Source of the DNA: Hippopus hippopus
Taxonomy: Eukaryota > Mollusca > Bivalvia > Cardiida > Cardiidae
Direction of reading: 5' to 3'
NCBI GenBank assembly: GCA_946811185.2
Contig: OX328101.1
Span: 15,360,122 to 15,424,121, forward strand
DNA length: 64,000 nucleotides
The position numbers and the translations under genes were made by a program. The notes beneath the pieces were generated by a model. That model ran no database searches and was not told the origin of the DNA. It saw only the letters and a list, made by a program, of their open reading frames with translations. This document shows positions 11,217 to 22,461 of the stretch, in pieces; positions within the stretch are counted from its first letter, which is position 1, and every line of letters begins with the position of its first letter.

Positions 11217-11332
11217 TTTTCTCACATTGTTTTCTATCCTTCCAGGAGCAAATTTTATCATTAGAGCCACATTCGCTGCAAATGCTTACAATTTAGATGT
11301 GTTAAACTTTTTGTTGTTTTGTAAAGAGTAAA
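11217..11332 (-). mobile_element. MITE-A half copy
   Basis: Only the half from ctcacattgttttct to ttgttttgtaaagagTAA remains. Confidence 0.6.
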
Positions 11333-11394
11333 CACCGGAGACATTACTCTTTACAACTCCATTTACACTTTACAAAAGGTAGATTGTAGATTGA

Positions 11395-11600
11395 ATAGTG
11401 TTTAACACCGCTTTCAACATTATTTCAGTTATGTCGCAGCGGCCAATGCACCTATCCATGTTTTCTTGGAGTTTTTTTACTAGCACTGCGGCCAGTGCAC
11501 CTATCCATATTTTCCTGGAGTTTCTGTTACCAGTTCTTCACACAATATTCTTTGTGTACAACTGGCTGCTTTCCCACATATTCATTGTCAAAACAATGAT
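11395..11600 (-). mobile_element. SINE tail/body with internal duplication
   Basis: The inverted tail (gtttaacaccgctttcaaca) is followed by body sequence in which ggccaatgcacctatccatg and ggccagtgcacctatccata are a ~60-base internal duplication. The same body, unduplicated, is at 25975. Confidence 0.55.
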
Positions 11601-11693
11601 CAGCGGTGAGAGAGGAATGAATCTTGTCGCAATGTGTAGCATCAAGTCTTGGTAAGAAATAGGCCGAGCCGGGGGTCTAAGCAGTGACCTCCT

Positions 11694-11919
11694 GTTACTT
11701 TACAAAAGGATCCTGTGTTTTCACATCCTTGAGGAAAATGTGTTTTGACAACTTTTTAGGAAAAGGAGAAAATGGTGACCATGATTTTCTCCTTTTCTCA
11801 CAATGTGTTCTTCCCTTTCTGGTAAAAGTCCCATCATCTGTGTCACATTCAATCATTGTGCTCTGCAAATGCTTTCAATTTGGACCTGTCTTAAAATTTT
11901 TTCGATTAGTAAAGAGTTA
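11694..11919 (-). mobile_element. MITE-A copy, shares its TTAA
   Basis: Ends aaagagTTAA at 11919; the next copy begins in the same TTAA. Confidence 0.75.
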
Positions 11920-12142
11920 ACCCTTTAACAAAGGATACTGTGTTTTAATATCCCTGTGCAAAATGTCTTTTGAAAATCATTAAGGAAAAGGAGAAAATAA
12001 TAACCAGCATTTTCTCTCTATTTTTCCACAATGTTTTCTCTCATGTAAAACAATAACCTCATTACTTGAGCATCTTTTCATTTGTTGTCTGCAAGTATTT
12101 CCAAAATTTCGGACCTCGCTTAAACTTCATCGTGTTGTAAAG
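11916..12142 (-). mobile_element. MITE-A copy, adjacent
   Basis: Begins TTAAccctttaac directly after the previous copy and has lost its far terminal sequence (ends gttgtaaag). Confidence 0.75.
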
Positions 12143-12246
12143 ATTTCAGCAAGCTTAAGGGTCTGCCGCTTCCAGATGAAATATTTTTGGGTTTTCCGCA
12201 GAATATTACGTACATGTACTTTAGAAAGTATATAGCTTTGTAACAT

Positions 12247-12438
12247 TTAACCCTTTCCCAAACGACAAATTCAAAATACATGTATCTGCAGACGACAAAT
12301 TCAAAATTGGCACAAATGAGCTCAAGCTCTCTGATAGGGTAGAAAACATTGGTAACCAGCATTTTCTCCTTTTCCCACAATGTTTTCTAAAGCCTTCTTA
12401 CCCACAGTTGTGAAAACCCGGGATTGTTCGGTAAAGGG
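12247..12438 (+). mobile_element. MITE-A copy
   Basis: Contains a duplicated gcagacgacaaattcaaaat phrase; the hairpin left arm is truncated (acattggtaaccagcatttt). Confidence 0.75.
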
Positions 12439-12439
12439 G

Positions 12440-12955
12440 CCATTTCACCGAAAAATCTTCCCGGAAGACTGAGTTGCGATCTCAGAGCGTGGCTTGATCG
12501 CCGCAGGTCGCAAGAAATCGGCGGTTGAACGAGGGTTGGGCCCGCCTTGGTCTTCCATGGTCGCACAAGGTTGAGAAAAGGTCTTCCCGGCGAAAAAAAG
12601 ATCGTAGCTCGGTTTTTTGACATGTCATTAAACCAAGCTGCGACCTATGCAACCTGGAAAATCGCAGATAGAGCGTCGAAAGATCGTGCAAGGTCGAAGA
12701 AAGGTCGCATTGGTCGAGGGACAATCGAGGCTAGATCGGAGATGAGCGAGGCTCAGTCTTCCGGAGCGAGAACTGATTGCGCGCATAGTCGTGCTGCACG
12801 ACCAGTCCCCGACCTTCTCTCGATCAATGCGACGTTGTTTCACTCTTATACGATCAAGCTTCGCTCTGCACAACCTTTAAGCCACGCCTACGTGAATTTC
12901 ATGTATAATATTGCACGAAAACAAGCATCAGTCATATCTCTCAGCTGTCGACCGA
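12440..12955. other. GC-rich stretch with repeated GGTCGCA/GATCG motifs
   Basis: Motifs such as gatcgc, aggtcgcaag, aaaggtcgca and cgaccttct recur in both orientations. This resembles the motif-rich subterminal region of a DNA transposon and sits just 5' of the MADF gene, so it may be the left end of the Harbinger element. A matching right end was not found. It is open in one + frame but the motif repetition and overlap with the MADF frame argue against coding. Confidence 0.4.
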
Positions 12956-13019
12956 TACGCAGTTATATTACCATTCTCTTCCGATTTCACTGTAATTCCG
13001 TGATCGATTTACTTACACA

Positions 13020-13468
13020 ATGCCAAAGGCAGGAAAAGGTAAGGCAGACGGTGGTCGTAAGAGGAAAGCTGCCCTACCACGGGACCCATCTCCTGTACAG
13101 TTCTCCCCCTCTGAGACTGAGATCAAGGTTGAAAGTATCCCGGAGGACGTAACAGAAGACATACCGGAAGACACATAGGAGGAGACCGGCAACGCCGGCA
13201 AGAAGCAAAGGCTACACCTGAGACTGACTGATGAACAGGAGGATCAGCTTGCTGGCCTCATACAGGAGAACGCACACCTGTATGACAAAGCCAACAAACA
13301 ATGGCTCAACAAGGAAGCTCGACGTCAGACCTGGGAGGAGATAGCTAGGATAATGGAACTACCTGCGTCTCATCTCATCACCTGGTTCCATTCCATGAGG
13401 ACTAGAGTTGGACGCCTCAAAAAGACCAAGTCCGGGCAGGGAGCACCCAAAATGACAGACAGGGATAG
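13020..13468 (+). pseudogene. Harbinger-associated MADF protein, exon 1 (one nonsense codon)
   Basis: The ATG at 13020 opens a basic start (MPKAGKGKADGGRKRK), then an acidic stretch, a TAG at 13176-13178 (codon 53), and in the same frame a MADF (Myb/SANT-like) DNA-binding domain: LTDEQEDQLAGLIQENAHLYD ... TWEEIARIMELPASHLITWFHSMRTRVGRLKK. In Harbinger/PIF transposons this protein binds the element ends and brings the transposase to the nucleus. The exon ends in GACAGGGATAG before gtgatt at 13469. Apart from the TAG the frame is clean, so the copy was lost recently or the base is a sequencing error. Confidence 0.8.
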
Positions 13469-13809
13469 GTGATTTAAATTTATTTATCTTATGCATATTT
13501 TATTTGAGCATTATTTCAGATTTATTTACTGCAATTTACAACAACAAATCAAAATAGATCGATGATGCATAGAGGTATATTAATAAAACAGCTCATAGTC
13601 GAATTTCTCTTATAATATCTGATTTTTATCCTGAAAATTTTACTTTTATTTTAGTTTTTAAATAAAAGCTTTAAATGGTACAATTTCTATAAAATCATTT
13701 CCATACGATAGAAAATTTAGGCACGAAAAAAGAAAAAAACCCAAAAAAAACCTGAAAGCAATTTGCTGACATACTACGTAAGTAACGTGCTTAAATGTTG
13801 GTGTTCGTC

Positions 13810-13956
13810 TCTGAAATCGTATCAGAGAAGATAGAAAACATTGTAGGAAAGGGATAATATACTTGTTACTAGGATTATTTCCTTTCTCCCCAATGGCTTT
13901 CAAAGAGTTTCTACGTATTGGCTGTCAAAGCATGGGCTTATCTGGTAAAGGTTTAA
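13810..13956 (+). mobile_element. MITE-A copy inside the MADF gene intron
   Basis: Degraded hairpin (cattgtaggaaagggataat / attatttcctttctccccaa) and right end tctggtaaagg. Confidence 0.6.
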
Positions 13957-14184
13957 ATCATACATCAGTACGTCATACATTAATGTTTAATTGTTTCTTT
14001 GTGTTAACGCAGTATCAACAGTGTTTCAGTTATTCAACGGCGACAGTTCAAAGATCCAAGTTTCCTGGACTTTTTAAACCAGTACTTAACCAGTCACATT
14101 ATCCTGACACTTTTGGCCAGTCGTATGCCCAATAATCTTAAGCGCTAAGGGAGTAGTTATTACTGCCAGTTTTAAAGTCTTTGG

Positions 14185-14250
14185 TCTGACCCGGGCGGGA
14201 ATCGATCCCACGAGCCCCCGCTCTCGAGGCAGGCGCTCATTCATTAATGT
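14185..14250 (-). mobile_element. tRNA-like SINE head fragment
   Basis: Inverted B-box gggaatcgatccca and a following ctctcgaggcaggcgctc resemble a tRNA-derived head. It lies 20 bases 5' of the exon 2 acceptor. Confidence 0.35.
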
Positions 14251-14269
14251 TTTCCTTTATATGTTTCAG

Positions 14270-14347
14270 ATGGATTCTCCGCGTCTTTGACTTCCTGTGC
14301 CCTCACATGGTCGAGGTGTCCCGCCGAAACGTAGTATCTTTGAAGGA
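14270..14347 (+). pseudogene. MADF protein, exon 2
   Basis: Acceptor atgtttcag at 14269; donor gtaagt at 14348. In phase with exon 1 it gives DRDRWILRVFDFLCPHM, the conserved continuation after the MADF domain in this family, which supports the splice. The rest reads VEVSRRNVVSLKE-like sequence with no stop. Confidence 0.7.
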
Positions 14348-14419
14348 GTAAGTTGCGGCCAGCATGCCAGCTGAGACAGTCATCAGGCAGACATGTATCA
14401 AGGTACATCCTGATAATGG

Positions 14420-14639
14420 ATCATGGATAATGACTATCCTGGTCCAATGCCTGACCTCGACGACCCCGTTCCTGGTCGTTCATCACAGCCTACCAGACCA
14501 GCTAGTCCTCAAAACCATCCTACCCAGCCTACACCAGCAACTTCTAAGAGGAAGGCCCCTGTCGTTGCTGCTGCAGCTCAGGATGATCTGCTACTGAAGA
14601 TCCACGAACAGTCGATTAGGACCAGCGATCTCCTTAAAG
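14420..14639 (+). pseudogene. MADF protein, exon 3 (left border unclear)
   Basis: Reads a Pro/Ser/Thr-rich linker (DNDYPGPMPDLDDPVPGR ...), then SKRKAPVVAAAAQDDLLLKI and HEQSIRTSDLLK, ending near aaag|gtggcc. An in-frame TAA at 14414 with no AG between it and the coding part means the acceptor cannot be placed cleanly; there may be a frameshift here. Confidence 0.6.
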
Positions 14640-15180
14640 GTGGCCCTTCAGATTTTGGGACGAAAATTTTACAAAAATACAGAAAAATCATCCTTATACT
14701 CCCAAAGCCTTTTAATTTTCATTCATAAAACCCCAGTAGTCGAAAACCATCCGACAACAAGGGAAATTAGAGATTTACTACGGCCCAGGTCGACACCGAC
14801 GGGAAACACGTTCTATTTTTACATGAGCAACTCGCTCATTTACATACCGGAAATACACAGACAAAGCTTCAAACATAGCGTCCGAAGAAGACATTATGGA
14901 AAATAATTACATGTTTGTTATGTTAATGGAATTTAAGCGTCATTAGTCACGTGCCAGTCACTTGATATTCCCACAATGCTTTTTTGATTTCTGGCGCGAA
15001 ATCTAAAAATACCTTAAGAGGCTACGTAGCCTTTTAAGGGAACACCATCAAAAAAAATTTTTTTGTAATTTTATGATTCTTAATTATTGATGATTTGTAT
15101 TGTTTTTTCATATAAATTTCAGTGATATATATATTTTTTAATTTGGTGAGATGTGAAAAATCTAAATACCCACCTTTAAG

Positions 15181-15741
15181 CAGTCTAATGATATCATGAG
15201 TTCTTTACGGCCATCGGGGGTGAACGAGCGGATGTCCTTTAGTCAATGGTTTACGAACGTCCTCGTCCAGCTTCCCGAGTCTGTTTACGACAGTCTAGTC
15301 AATGATGTTTTTGACCGCACAAAGTCTGCGAAGATTGAGGCACGACGTCTTCAGCAGCCAGAACAGTCTCTGATCCAGCAGGAACAACAGCATCAGATCC
15401 AGCAGCCTCAAGTTCAGCAGCAGTGTGAGCGATCGTATTCTGGATGGCAACCTCCTCCCAACCAGTGGAACCCACAACCAACTCCAGGGATATCTGTATG
15501 GAATTCTATGAATGCAGAGTATGTGCAGCAGCACTATCCAGGATACAGATCTTCCAGCTGCCCACCAGATTTATCATCGCCATTGTATCACAACCTGCAA
15601 ACTCCTACTGCTAGCCAGGACTCTAGCATATCAGACAGTTTCCTGAGCTCATTGGGATTGCCTCGCCCTACATCAGCTGCAACAGCAACTGCAACTTCAA
15701 CAGACTCAGATGCCCAGCCTGCTAAAGACACATCAAAATAA
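15181..15741 (+). pseudogene. MADF protein, last exon
   Basis: Possible acceptor after cctttaagcag near 15180. From the methionine at 15196 it reads MSSLRPSGVNERMSFSQWF, a helical block (VLVQLPESVYDSLVNDVFDR) and then a Gln-rich (QEQQHQIQQPQVQQQ) and Ser/Thr/Ala-rich tail, ending in TAA at 15739. The NERMSFSQWF...LPESVYD block is a typical C-terminal BESS-like region of MADF proteins, expected to mediate protein contacts. The phase relative to exon 3 is not resolved. Confidence 0.65.
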
Positions 15742-15870
15742 TTTTGCGACATTCATATATGCCATGATTTATTAAAATTTTACCAGATTCCATCATTTCT
15801 ATTTAGGGATATTAATCATGACAACGAGCCTGAGTGTATTGTGATTCACTGTAAAAATGCATGTTTTGTT

Positions 15871-16097
15871 TCAACCCTTTTCCAAACGACAAATTTTAGA
15901 CTGTCCCAAATGAAAGCATCAGCAGACGACAATTTTCAGATAGGTACAAATGAGTTTTAGTTGTTTGATAAGGTAGAAAACATTGTGGGAAAAGGAGAAA
16001 TTGCTCATTAAGAGCAATTTCTCCTTTTTCCACAATGTTTTCATAAGTCTTATTCCTCAGGGTCGTAAAAACACGAGATTGTGTGAGAAGGGGTTAA
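15871..16097 (+). mobile_element. MITE-A copy
   Basis: Nearly complete, with a near-perfect hairpin (15982-16040) whose loop is attgctcattaagagcaat, unlike the usual ctggttaccag. Confidence 0.8.
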
Positions 16098-16620
16098 TAT
16101 TCTACATGTTTAAGAAAACATCTTAAGCTTAATGAACAGACGAAAGACAGCAAATAAAATGTAACTCCAATGAATAACTAGCATTAGATTTTTTGGATTT
16201 CATTTTCTTTTTTTTTTAATTTTTTTTTTATGACGAGGAATGGCCAAAAAACAATTAAACAGAACAAATTCAGTGATTTTTGGTGCGTATCTGTGTCGGG
16301 GTAAGTTTCGAGTTCCCCTGTCCTTTCATTCTGCGATATTTTGATTTGCTTTTTGTTTTGACGAAAAAAGAACTGAGTCAGGAACTTCAGTAAAAGTACA
16401 GTAACTTGAATTATTTCTGAAGTCTTTTTTATTTCCCTTCAGTTCAGTTAGTGTCTACTTTTGTTGGACGTGAGCGAAAGGCTGCGGGTTCGAACGCCTG
16501 CCGGGTCCTACCAAAGTCTCTAAATGCTAATAATAGCTCCTGTCTTTGGCGCTCAGGATTATAGGATAGCATTACGACTAGCTCGCCAATGTCATGATAA
16601 TGTGACTGGGCAAGTGCTGG

Positions 16621-16851
16621 TTTAACTCTTTACCAGACAACAGAATTTTAGACTTGCCCAAATTGAAAGCACTAGCAGACAACAAATTAGATGCGGCTAA
16701 AATGGTTGTTTTTGTTTCTGAAAGTATGTAAAACAATGTGGAAAAATGTAGAAAATGTTCATTTTGAGCATTTTCTCTTTTTCCCACAATGTTTTCCAAA
16801 CCCTTCTACGTCAGGGATGTAAAATCTAGGGCTCAGCTGGGAAAGGGTTGA
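16621..16851 (+). mobile_element. MITE-A copy
   Basis: Complete ends (TTAActctttaccagac; gggaaagggTTgA). Confidence 0.75.
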
Positions 16852-17129
16852 TGTATTTATGAAACACTCTGCTCACGACCGCGCTCTCTTGAGAAAATGT
16901 GACCTTCACCTTTGAACTCGGCCTTAATCAAATAACCTATTAAGTACTTGAGTACTTAGGAAATTATAAGTCGGAAAGATTACAGACAGACGGACGCATT
17001 GACAGACAGACAGACAGGAGTAAAATGATATGCTCCCGATTATTTGATGTGGGAGCATAAAATGCTGGGCAACACGAGTTGTAAAAAAGTCCGTTAAGTA
17101 ACTGACATGCTATTGATAAGGCCTTCGAC

Positions 17130-17323
17130 CAGAGCTCCAGATAAGAGGGAGTGATGAGATTTCATAGGAATGTAATTAAAATTGTTTTCCATCAAAACCT
17201 TTATTGTGGGCACTCATTAGAATCGTCTCGACGAGACGATTCTAATGAGTACCCCCAATATAGGTTTTGGACAGTTATTTAGGGACCTAAAAGTTGGGTC
17301 ACTTTCTCTTATCTGGAGCCCTG
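17130..17323. mobile_element. Foldback MITE with perfect central palindrome
   Basis: Outer inverted repeats gctccagataagag / ctcttatctggagc enclose a perfect 37-base palindrome at about 17213-17249 centred on tcgtctcgacgagacga. No coding capacity. Confidence 0.75.
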
Positions 17324-17489
17324 TAAATTCAATCAATTACAAACAAACAGTTTTTGGAAACCAAGTTTTACTCCCTAAACCATAGCAGTTATAAAACATT
17401 CACAATGTTAGCAACAGAGTGGTGCACTAGTTTAGATACCATAAAACTTAAAGAGTTCCAGTTAGACTTATACAGTTGATTTGATTACC

Positions 17490-17713
17490 TCAGAAGACTC
17501 TGCGCTTGGCTGACATCATTTTTTCTTGCCACGGAACAGAACCAGCAGGGCTGTTGAAGTAGTTCTTCATGTATTCCCTGACTTTCTTCCCATCAGCGTT
17601 GTCCCTGTTGCGACCCAAGTGGTAGGCCAAATCTTGCATCTCGCATGAATACATGGATCCGTGGTGATGAGATAAACCGACTTCCTTGGTTACTGTTGCC
17701 AAGGGCTCCCAAA
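17490..17713 (-). CDS. Harbinger (HARBI1-like) transposase, C-terminal exon
   Basis: On the minus strand after a possible acceptor (tttttgggag) it reads EPLATVTKEVGLSHHH ..., then AYHLGRNRDNADGKKVREYM and KNYFNSPAGSVPWQEKM before TGA at 17490. The (F/Y)NSPAGSVPWQ ending is characteristic of the C-terminus of PIF/Harbinger DDE transposases. It pairs with the DDE exon at 19.2-19.7 kb on the same strand, separated by an intron of about 1.5 kb, and with the MADF gene 2 kb away in the opposite orientation, the normal two-gene Harbinger layout. Confidence 0.75.
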
Positions 17714-18283
17714 AAACCATAGTCAATACATATACAGTATAGTAGATAGGCTACTTAAATCGTGCTGTCATGGCTATTTCTCTCAATAAAATTGCGGAAA
17801 AAATATTTTAATCATATGTTTCTGCCGAGGATAAATTCTTGGTAAGTAATTTATAGATGTCTGAACTAATTTACTGAAGGATATGTACAAAAAAGGGCGA
17901 ATTACGGGGGCTACGGACGATGTAACAGATCTACTTGTTTTAACAAAGTTTTGAAATTCAATGCGAAAGAATAAAACACATCAACAAATCTCCGTTTTGC
18001 CACAGAATAAAAGAAATAAAGATACTTATTGCTTTCGTTGGGCTAGTAGTCATCTCAACATCATACCAAATTAAATAACACTTAATTGTACAAGCATTTT
18101 GAAAAATTTACGGACTCTCTGATTCTACAGAGAGGTTTAAGTTAATGAAAAATTTCAATATCAGGTTGAGGGGAAAAGGGTTGCCTGATGATCATAAAAT
18201 GCGTTAAGTGTGCTGGCAATTAAAAAACTTGTTAATACCATTGACGGTAGTTTGTTTTATCTTATGATATACTGAAGACAACG

Positions 18284-18350
18284 GGTGGTCAAGTTGATTA
18301 GAGCGGCAAATTAGTTTGCAATCAAACACACTGCCTTCAATTAACAGTTT
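18284..18350 (+). mobile_element. Possible tRNA-like SINE head
   Basis: Gggtggtcaagttgattagagcggc looks like a diverged A box region; no clear B box. Weak. Confidence 0.25.
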
Positions 18351-18394
18351 ATCAACACACCCTTTGTGCTAATGTGCAGATGTGCTAATCAGCA

Positions 18395-18618
18395 TAAACT
18401 CTTCATCAAATGACAAAAGTTTTAAGAACAATCCAAACTCAAATATTTGCAGAGAACAAAATAAATGACTCAAAAATTAAATTTCGTTTTTGAAAGAGCG
18501 AAAAACACTGTGAGAAAAGGAGAAAATGGATTTTGCCAGCATTTTCTCCTTTTTCCGCAATGCTTTCAAAAGCTTTCACAAGGTCGTTAAAACTCGGGGT
18601 TATGTGGTAAACAGTTGA
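18395..18618 (+). mobile_element. MITE-A copy in the transposase intron
   Basis: Complete, hairpin at 18505-18562; the loop is a longer atggattttgccagcat variant. Confidence 0.75.
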
Positions 18619-19289
18619 AACGGCTAAGTAAAAAGAAAAATTTACAAGTTGCCTGTTGAGCTAAACTTCCTACAGTACAGAAGTTTTTTAAAGACTTTTT
18701 TAAAATTGAATTCTACTCTTAGTGAGGAAGAACTACACGTCAAAGTGCTTATTGTAAATAGCAGATAGTTTAAATCCAACACTAACAATCATGTAATTTG
18801 CAATCTGATCTTTATCTAGACATTCAGCATATTCTTCATGCACCATGGGTTAAGATTAATGTCAAACTGAAACATCGGTGACAAGTTACGCGGCCACTTT
18901 TTGGACGTGCATAGGTTATTTAACAAGGTTAGATATTCAAGTAAACATATTTTCTTTTTATTAGTATTTCATATACATCTATTTTTACCTTTCTTTTTCG
19001 TTTTTATCTTTCAGAGGGGGAAAAAAATATAGATTTAATTAATCCATTAATCCAGCGCTGATCAGAACTCTTTACATCCAAATTTTCAGTCATTATCATA
19101 AATCAAACTTGTGTACAGCCTCTGCGTGATCTCACGTCAGTGGTACACGTTCGCAAAGCACATATTTTCAACCTATTCTTACATCAAACGTTTAAAACAC
19201 AAAATAAATAAATAAATACTATCGCACCCTTCCAACGTTAACAATCGTTTATTTGGGAGCCGAAATAGCAGACACCAAGGCTGCACATC

Positions 19290-19688
19290 GGGTAGAATAA
19301 ATGCGATGACCCGATTGGTCAAATATCGATTTCCACGGATCCATGTATTTCTCCACTCTCCAGGAATCAGGTTGTGTTCTGAATCTTCCATGTCCATATC
19401 TGCATTCTGCAGTGCTGGATACCTCATTCTCATTATGTTATGCAGACACACACACGCTTCTACAATGATTCTGCAATTATCAGGGTTCTGGTGTAGAGTT
19501 GTTAGTAGACACCTGAAGCGGGAGGACACGATTCCAAATGCGTTTTCGACCACACGCCTGCCTCTTGAAATTCTGTAGTTGAAGACTGTCTCTTCTTCGG
19601 TTAAACCTCTCCTGGTATAAGGTTTCATGAGGTAGGGTTTTAGAGCAAAAGCATCGTCAGCTAGTATAAAGTATGGTACGATAAACTA
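19290..19688 (-). pseudogene. Harbinger (HARBI1-like) transposase, DDE exon
   Basis: Minus-strand exon probably starting at 19688 (acceptor cagttag): [52 protein letters not shown], then [24 protein letters not shown] holds the second catalytic Asp and VVENAFG the catalytic Glu of the DDE_Tnp_4 domain. The exon carrying the first Asp should lie at higher coordinates but is not recognisable between 19690 and the mariner at 20345 or beyond it, so the transposase is N-terminally incomplete and probably dead. The donor position is not certain; the frame stays open to 19179. Confidence 0.75.
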
Positions 19689-20344
19689 ACTGTAACCGCC
19701 ATTTATTACAAAATTCAAAAGTTATGTAAGGGATTACTTGAAGGCCTGTTTACTGCTAGTTCGTATTATTGCGCTTATCAGGGTTAAAAGTTCAATATAA
19801 TAAGGTCACAACAGCTAGTATTAGTGTTACAAGACTGTAAGTAAAAGCTGTCACGAGTTGCAGTTAGATCAGTTTGCCCTCAGCAGACGGGTTTCCGAAA
19901 TTTGTGGTCTCTCTAATCATCCGGCTCACGCCGACCGATTAAAAAAGACAATAACTGGCGTAAAAATTATTTCTTGAACACTGAAAAGGTATTCAGTAAT
20001 TGTTTTTCACTGTCACTGTCCAGAACAGTACATTTCTTTTCGTTTTTACGCAGGAGGAAGTCAAGCTTGTAATTATGAATTGCGATTCTTAAGTTCACAA
20101 GTGTATCGTACAGTAGCATATGGAAATATCCTTTCGAAACAACACATGTTTATATAATGGGCATTGATATCGGACAAAATCAAAATTTGCATAGAAACAA
20201 TTTTTGAAAAAATGTAGATGACAAATAATAGATGAAATAGCTATAAATACACTAAAAATGGGGTTTTTGTGCCTCGTCATGCTGGCCGAACATGTTAGAA
20301 ATTTGGCGAAAAGACCCGAACGTCAATACACAGACATAGCTCTA

Positions 20345-21584
20345 CGAGGGTCATCCAATAATTAGCTAGACTGTAGTTATTGAAGAAATACCTGAACTAA
20401 TACTCATCCAATATTCCTACATTCCTTCAATATAGGCTCCTCCCTTTTCAATGACAGAATTCCATCGGTGAGGAAGTCTTCTTATTCCCGTTGCTAGGCA
20501 ACCAGAGTTAATGCGTCGAATTTGACTGGCCACCTCTACTTCCAGGGCGTCTAAATCCTCAAAACGCACACCTCGCAATGGTTCTTTCAACTTAGGAAAA
20601 AGATCAAAGTCTGGAGGACTCATGTCTGGAGACTATGGAGGGTGCGGTAAAATGTCCCAGTTACAGAGCGTCAAAAGTGACGTCGCTTCTTGCGAATGGC
20701 AGGTCTCAAGACAGACATCAGAAATGTACGATAATACTCTTGATTGACTGTTTTCCCGATCGGGACCCGATTTGCAGCTAATATGCCGTGATTATCATAG
20801 GCAAAAATCATTATCATCTTCAGATTTCCTTGTTTTCGCCTGAATTTAATGGGTCGTGGGGACCCCGGCGTTTGCCATTCTGAAGACTGTCTTTTTAGTT
20901 CTGGTTCATAACTTCGTATCCAAGTCTCATCTATTGCCATTATCCTGTTAAGAAACATATCACCCTCATTTTTGTATCTTTCCAGTAATTGACTGGCAAC
21001 ATCCACTCTTGCCTGTTTCTGCTCCGAGCTCAGTGCATGCGGTACCCACCTTGCAGCAACACGTCGAATGTTTAACTTATTTATCAAAATTGTATGTACT
21101 GACCGATGACTTATCCCAATTTCATTGGCTACTTCTTCGCATGTGTATCTTCGATCAGTCTCCATTACACCTTTTGGATATTTTCTTCGCTTGTTGCTTC
21201 TGTTGGCCGACCTGGGCTGGGTTGCTTCTGCACACTATTCCTTCCTTCCTTAAACAGTGCAATCCACCGGAACACTGCTGCACGAGAAATAGCTTGGTCC
21301 CCACAAACTTTTTGTAAGGTTTGAAAATTCTCTGTTCCAGTGCTACCCTTATAATACTCAATTTTTATATATGCACGTTGTTCTTCTGCTGTGAAGCTGG
21401 CCATGTTGCAGTTGTTTGTGTCACAGGAAGTGACGTCATAATTGTGACGTCATAACGTAACGTTATTTGGCGTAATTTTTGTGTTGCTAATATGTTAGGC
21501 AATATATGTGCAAAGTTTCATTAAAATCTGTGAGACAATATTTGAGATATGACAACAGTCTCACTCATTATTGGAGGACCCTCG
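20345..21584 (-). mobile_element. mariner-type element with TIRs and TA duplication
   Basis: Terminal inverted repeats cgagggtc(a/c)tccaataat at 20345-20362 and 21567-21584 match at 17 of 18 positions and are flanked by TA at 20343-20344 and 21585-21586. The interior carries a broken mariner transposase on the minus strand. Confidence 0.9.
20417..21404 (-). pseudogene. mariner transposase, frameshifted and internally deleted
   Basis: From ATG at 21404 it reads an N-terminal helix-turn-helix region (MASFTAEEQRAYIKIEYYKG ...) ending at a stop near 21165, then in another frame METDRRYTCEEVANEIGISH, the second HTH, and IMAIDETWIRSYEPE with the first catalytic Asp (AIDETW). The frame then stops at 20671 after IRKKRRHF. 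A third stretch gives NWDILPHPPYSPDMSPPDFD, with the last catalytic Asp (YSPD), and ends near 20417. The HDNAxPH block that carries the second catalytic Asp is absent, about 20 residues being deleted. At least two frame breaks plus this deletion make it inactive. Confidence 0.85.
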
Positions 21585-21769
21585 TATGCTCTACACACGG
21601 TGCTAGGCTGATACGGAAAAATTTTCCGTCGAGTTGTATTGGCGAGTTCGATAACGTCCGTATTTTACTCAGATCATAGATAGGTAGGTCTATATATAAT
21701 AATTAATAATATCAAATTCTTGAGGGTGTGGCTATAACACACATAGCTCTTGCTCGGTGCCCATGCCTT

Positions 21770-21945
21770 ACCTTACAGCTTACCAAGACGAAAAAAAAAA
21801 AGACAGATCTCAATTGAAATCATTTGCAAACGACAAATCAAATGTCAATTAAGTTGTGGTATTTTCTTACTTTTTCCGCAATGTTTTCAAAGGCCCCTGC
21901 CTCTTCAGGCTCGTTAAAACCCGGGACTGATTAGAATAGGATTGA
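21770..21945 (+). mobile_element. MITE-A copy, hairpin arm lost
   Basis: Right half (ccgcaatgttttcaaaggcc, ggctcgttaaaacccggga) is clear; the left hairpin arm is deleted. Confidence 0.55.
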
Positions 21946-22251
21946 ATCAGACGTTCCTTTGTGTATAAAGACATCAATTAAAGGCTAATTGGAGGCCAAA
22001 AGTAAACGATGCGGGTATTAAACGCTAGAAGAAAAATGAATTTTCATGCAAAAAGTCAACAAAAGATAGAGCGACTTGTGCAACTTTTTACCTAGTTTTA
22101 AAAATCATTTTTCTGCCAGCGACTAACGTTTGGACCTACCGTACAATAACAGATTGTCATCTTCACAATAATTCCCATACTTTTAAATGGTATGGTTTAA
22201 ATTTAAATGCACTTTCATACCCGCATTGTTTACTTTTGGTCGCCTCAGGGC

Positions 22252-22461
22252 CTTTAATCCTTTCGGCGCCATAGTCGAAAACTCAGGACGTCTTGCAGAC
22301 AGATGGATCAAGATCAGACTGCACAGAACGTGCAGTCTGATTTTGGATCTACACTGTCCTACAAGGAGATATTTTCCCTCAAAAAATAAGTTTGAGATAG
22401 CTATATTAAAAACTTGGGGGTTTTACTATTTCATTTCACTTATTTAGCAGGATTAAGGTTA
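22252..22461. mobile_element. MITE-B copy, left of a tandem pair
   Basis: Ends ggTTAA at 22461, which is also the start of the next copy. Orientation is opposite to the copy at 10551. Confidence 0.8.

Noticed and set aside
12436..12460. Left TIR of Harbinger (ggggccatttcaccg)
   Set aside because: No inverted partner was found downstream of the transposase exons.
12547..13152. 201-codon + strand ORF
   Set aside because: Covers a motif-repetitive GC-rich stretch and overlaps the MADF exon in another frame; its protein matches nothing I know.
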